A stretch of 7,521 nt of DNA from Korarchaeum sp964519515 (GTDB lineage Archaea > Korarchaeota > Korarchaeia > Korarchaeales > Korarchaeaceae), in assembly GCA_964519515.1 (NCBI GenBank), contig CAZFIJ010000016.1, positions 1 to 7,521 on the forward strand. Reading direction: 5' to 3'. Shown one piece after another: positions 6,000-7,521 of this stretch (positions are counted from its first letter, which is position 1; every line of letters starts with the position of its first letter). The notes under the pieces were generated by a model that searched no databases, had not been told where the DNA came from, and saw only the letters and a program-made list of their open reading frames with translations. The position numbers and the translations under genes were made by a program.

Positions 6000-6627
6000 T
6001 CCTATAATCTACATCTATCTTCACGAAATCTTCCAACTCATCTAGGGAGTTCAAGAAATTTGGGAAATTCCTTAAACTCATGATAGCTACACCCTCTTTA
6101 GATCTAACAACTCCTGTATCGAGCCAAGAGACTATAACTGGTATTATTTGAGATTTTCCGCCCTCCTTGATCAATCCATTTATTGATCCAGACCTCATGG
6201 CTTCATCGAAAGCTTTCGCTTTCCTCAAGTGGTCTCTAGCTACAGGTTCTATTTTCCCAGATCTCCCCCTCATGGACCACATCTTACAATCTATCAATAG
6301 GATAAGTTTCTCGCCTATACCGAGGACATCTATCTCATATCTTCTATCATTCTTGAATCTTAATCCTCTAATAGCCTCCATCCCATGTATTTGAAGCCCC
6401 CTCATGCAGAAAGCCTCGAAATCCTTCCAGCTCAGTAGAGAAGTAGCTCTCTCCGGGGAAACCCCTATCTTTAGGAGGCAAAAGGCAACTCCTATCGGAT
6501 CTCTCTCCGGTTCTGTCCCTAACTCACCCTCTAAGTATTCTAAGAGTCTTGGATCAACTCTCTTCCAATCTCCTAAGATCATCAAGTGGAGCTGCCTCTC
6601 GGCGAGATCCTTGAGCATTGAAGTCAT
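5947..6627 (-). CDS. PD-(D/E)XK nuclease-like protein, stand-alone
   Basis: This 226-residue protein carries the restriction-endonuclease-like fold signature: helix glutamate E71 in WKDFEAFC, then D100 in RRYEIDVLG, then D113-C-K115 in LLIDCKMW, with hydrophobic strands around each. This spacing matches archaeal Mrr/Holliday-resolvase-like PD-(D/E)XK proteins, whose acidic residues bind metal and whose Lys aids DNA hydrolysis. The first 65 residues are helical and could be a DNA- or partner-binding part. A basic helix (about 130-145) follows the active site, and the C-terminal 25 residues are basic. No methyltransferase, helicase or restriction subunit is adjacent, so a restriction role is not supported; repair or recombination is possible. 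The ATG at 6627 is 26 nt from a TATA box and has no SD. A second ATG three codons later is the alternative start. The stop lies inside hisS (53-nt convergent overlap). Confidence 0.8.
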   Translation of the reverse strand: MTSMLKDLAERQLHLMILGDWKRVDPRLLEYLEGELGTEPERDPIGVAFCLLKIGVSPERATSLLSWKDFEAFCMRGLQIHGMEAIRGLRFKNDRRYEIDVLGIGEKLILLIDCKMWSMRGRSGKIEPVARDHLRKAKAFDEAMRSGSINGLIKEGGKSQIIPVIVSWLDTGVVRSKEGVAIMSLRNFPNFLNSLDELEDFVKIDVDYRIKIRRETPSRNLSVLRF

Positions 6628-6640
6628 TAAGATATGTGGC

Positions 6641-6663
6641 TAAGAGCTCATTTAAAGCTCTTA
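6641..6663 (-). promoter_or_regulatory. TATA box inside a perfect inverted repeat, promoter/operator of the nuclease gene
   Basis: TAAGAGCT (6641-6648) and AGCTCTTA (6656-6663) are perfect 8-bp inverted arms around the 7-nt spacer CATTTAA. The minus-strand TATA box TTTAAAT (6656-6650) lies at its centre, 26 nt from the ATG at 6627. The geometry suits a dimeric regulator that would block TBP; a chance palindrome cannot be excluded. Confidence 0.55.
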
Positions 6664-6730
6664 CGAGTGATAATCTCTAATCACAGAGAATTCGAGCTTT
6701 ACTCAGGAAGCTACTGCAGAAATCATTGTC

Positions 6731-6746
6731 AGGAAAATTTTTAAAT
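6731..6746 (+). promoter_or_regulatory. Promoter of the trpB2 transcript (BRE plus TATA)
   Basis: AGGAAAA (6731-6737) is a good archaeal BRE directly followed by TTTTTAAAT (6738-6746). The centre near 6742 predicts transcription from about 6766-6768. That is 18 nt before the leader ATG at 6785 and about 120 nt before the trpB2 start. Confidence 0.65.
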
Positions 6747-6772
6747 GTGAAGTTAGGTTGCTCCTCACTGCT

Positions 6773-6779
6773 GGAGGTG
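6773..6779 (+). promoter_or_regulatory. Strong ribosome binding site of the leader ORF
   Basis: GGAGGTG is followed by the 5-nt spacer CGAGC and ATG at 6785. The site matches those used by the ABC operon genes and by trpB2 itself, which supports real translation of the short ORF behind it. Confidence 0.6.
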
Positions 6780-6784
6780 CGAGC

Positions 6785-6808
6785 ATGGGGGATCTAGTTT
6801 GGCTCTAA
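6785..6808 (+). CDS. Candidate seven-residue leader peptide with one Trp codon (MGDLVWL)
   Basis: ATG GGG GAT CTA GTT TGG CTC TAA encodes MGDLVWL. It has an SD as strong as any gene in the window, with ideal spacing, and begins about 18 nt after the predicted transcription start. The sixth codon is TGG, and the next gene is a tryptophan synthase beta chain 78 nt downstream. Its frame is the same as trpB2, but three in-frame stops (6806, 6866, 6878) separate them, so it is not an N-terminal part of the enzyme. It could be a regulatory leader peptide sensing charged tRNA-Trp. Leader-peptide control of trp genes is well known in bacteria; I know of no established archaeal case. A single Trp codon in seven is weak statistical evidence on its own. 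Confidence 0.5.
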   Translation: MGDLVWL

Positions 6809-6824
6809 GTCCCACTCCACTCCC

Positions 6825-6893
6825 ATGATCCCGATCCTTCTCATACCCGATTCTATCAGTTCTTCTAATTCCGGAGGTGATCTCAAGTGCTGA
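6825..6893 (+). CDS. Possible 22-codon leader ORF overlapping the trpB2 start
   Basis: An ATG at 6825, 16 nt after the leader peptide stop, opens MIPILLIPDSISSSNSGGDLKC and ends at TGA 6891-6893. This stop lies just past the trpB2 GTG (6887-6889), a 7-nt overlap. The ORF has no SD of its own, so it could be translated only by reinitiation after the leader peptide. Its path covers the trpB2 SD, so its translation would affect trpB2 initiation. It may be chance. Confidence 0.2.
   Translation: MIPILLIPDSISSSNSGGDLKC
6873..6881 (+). promoter_or_regulatory. Ribosome binding site that fixes the trpB2 GTG start
   Basis: GGAGGTGAT, a perfect anti-SD match, is followed by the 5-nt spacer CTCAA and GTG at 6887. 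It decides the GTG start, since no in-frame ATG is present nearby. Confidence 0.85.
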
Positions 6894-7521
6894 GAATAGA
6901 TCTTAAGGAAGAGGATTTACCGAAGTACTGGTACAATATAGTCTCCGACCTCCCCGACTTGCCTCCTCCCATACACCCAGCCACGAAGGAGCCTCTTGGA
7001 CCCAAGGACTTCTACCCGCTCTTCCCTAAAGAGTGCGTAGATCAGGAGTTCTCCAAGGAGAGGTATATAGCTATACCTGAGGAGCTAAAGGAATTCTATC
7101 AGAGGATAGGGAGACCTACCCCTCTCTATAGAGCTAGGAGACTCGAAGAATATTTGGGGACTCCGGCTAAGATATACTATAAGAGGGAGGATGTATCACC
7201 GACGGGAAGTCATAAGCTGAACACAGCATTAGCTCAAGCCTTCTATGCTGCAAAGGAGGGACTGGAATACCTGACGACTGAGACTGGAGCTGGGCAGTGG
7301 GGCAGCGCCTTATCTTATGCTACGATGATGATGGGGATAAAAGCTCTCGTCTTCATGGTCAGGATATCCTATCTTCAGAAGCCTTACAGGAAGCTCGTCA
7401 TGAAGCTCTACGGCGCTGAGGTAGTGCCCTCCCCAAGTGATAGGACTGATGTCGGGAGGAAGTACCTGGAGAGAGATCCTGAGCACCCTGGATCATTGGG
7501 AATAGCGATAAGTGAGGCAAT
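6887..7521 (+). CDS. trpB2: Tryptophan synthase beta chain, TrpB2 type (3' end outside the window)
   Basis: The first 211 codons of a PLP enzyme are present; the family usually has about 420-450 residues, so roughly half is missing. It condenses indole with L-serine to give tryptophan. From the GTG start: a TrpB2-type N-terminal extension (1-70), GRPTPLYRA (75-83), the PLP lysine K110 in SPTGSHKLN, catalytic E132 in TTETGAGQWG (130-139), and the TrpB2-specific MVRISYLQKPYRKLVMKLYG (157-176). GAGQWG in place of GAGQHG, and the QKPYRK stretch, separate TrpB2 from the classical TrpB1 that pairs with TrpA. TrpB2 proteins often act without close TrpA association. No other trp gene is visible upstream, and whether any follows cannot be seen. 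Expression likely starts at the promoter at 6731-6746 and passes through a leader of about 120 nt. Confidence 0.97.
   Translation, partial: MLRIDLKEEDLPKYWYNIVSDLPDLPPPIHPATKEPLGPKDFYPLFPKECVDQEFSKERYIAIPEELKEFYQRIGRPTPLYRARRLEEYLGTPAKIYYKREDVSPTGSHKLNTALAQAFYAAKEGLEYLTTETGAGQWGSALSYATMMMGIKALVFMVRISYLQKPYRKLVMKLYGAEVVPSPSDRTDVGRKYLERDPEHPGSLGIAISEA

Noticed and set aside
6167..6643. Plus-strand open frames opposite the nuclease gene
   Set aside because: The nuclease active-site signature and promoter are on the minus strand; these frames lack both.
1..7521. CRISPR arrays, insertion sequences, prophage or att-site repeats
   Set aside because: No regularly spaced repeats, transposase or integrase, and no duplicate of the tRNA 3' end were found by eye.

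Overview
This window looks like chromosomal DNA from a thermophilic archaeon. The histidyl-tRNA synthetase has archaeal/eukaryal-type motifs (LRYELTFPLARYV, then YHIGNVW). The tryptophan synthase beta chain is the archaeal TrpB2 form. Arg is mostly AGG/AGA and Ile often ATA. Several genes have a TATA box about 26-30 nt before the start codon and no Shine-Dalgarno (SD) sequence, which indicates leaderless transcripts, while genes inside an operon have very strong GGAGGTG sites. A Thermoproteota or Korarchaeota relative is the best guess, but no 16S or other decisive marker is present.

Layout: (1) 40-113, a tRNA-Lys(UUU)-like sequence with three G-G mismatches in its stems and an altered T loop. 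(2) 260-637 (+), a small helical HEPN-like protein. (3) 4167 down to 605 (-), a three-gene ABC export/cell-envelope operon: LolD/MacB-type ATPase, a secreted and membrane-anchored beta-sandwich protein, and a MacB/FtsX-type permease. Both junctions overlap by exactly 14 nt and carry the same embedded SD, GAGGAGGTG. (4) 4271-4648 (-), a small helical protein of unknown function, divergent from (5) hisS at 4713-5999 (+); the two share one TATA element. (6) 5947-6627 (-), a stand-alone PD-(D/E)XK nuclease-like protein whose promoter TATA box sits in the middle of a perfect 8-bp inverted repeat. (7) 6887 to the end (+), a 3'-truncated trpB2 with an unusual long leader. That leader carries a strong-SD seven-codon ORF (MGDLVWL) containing one Trp codon, followed by a 22-codon ORF whose stop overlaps the trpB2 start.

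The ABC genes plausibly form one machine: the ATPase powers the permease, and the anchored beta-sandwich protein may act outside the membrane as adaptor or substrate binder. The other genes are housekeeping (hisS, trpB2) or uncharacterised. No CRISPR array, insertion sequence or prophage gene is visible. No stretch longer than 300 bases lacks a gene; the longest gap is 6628-6886, which holds two divergent promoters and the trpB2 leader. The most interesting item is the candidate Trp-codon leader peptide upstream of trpB2. Next are the tRNA-Lys anomalies and the palindrome centred on the nuclease promoter.
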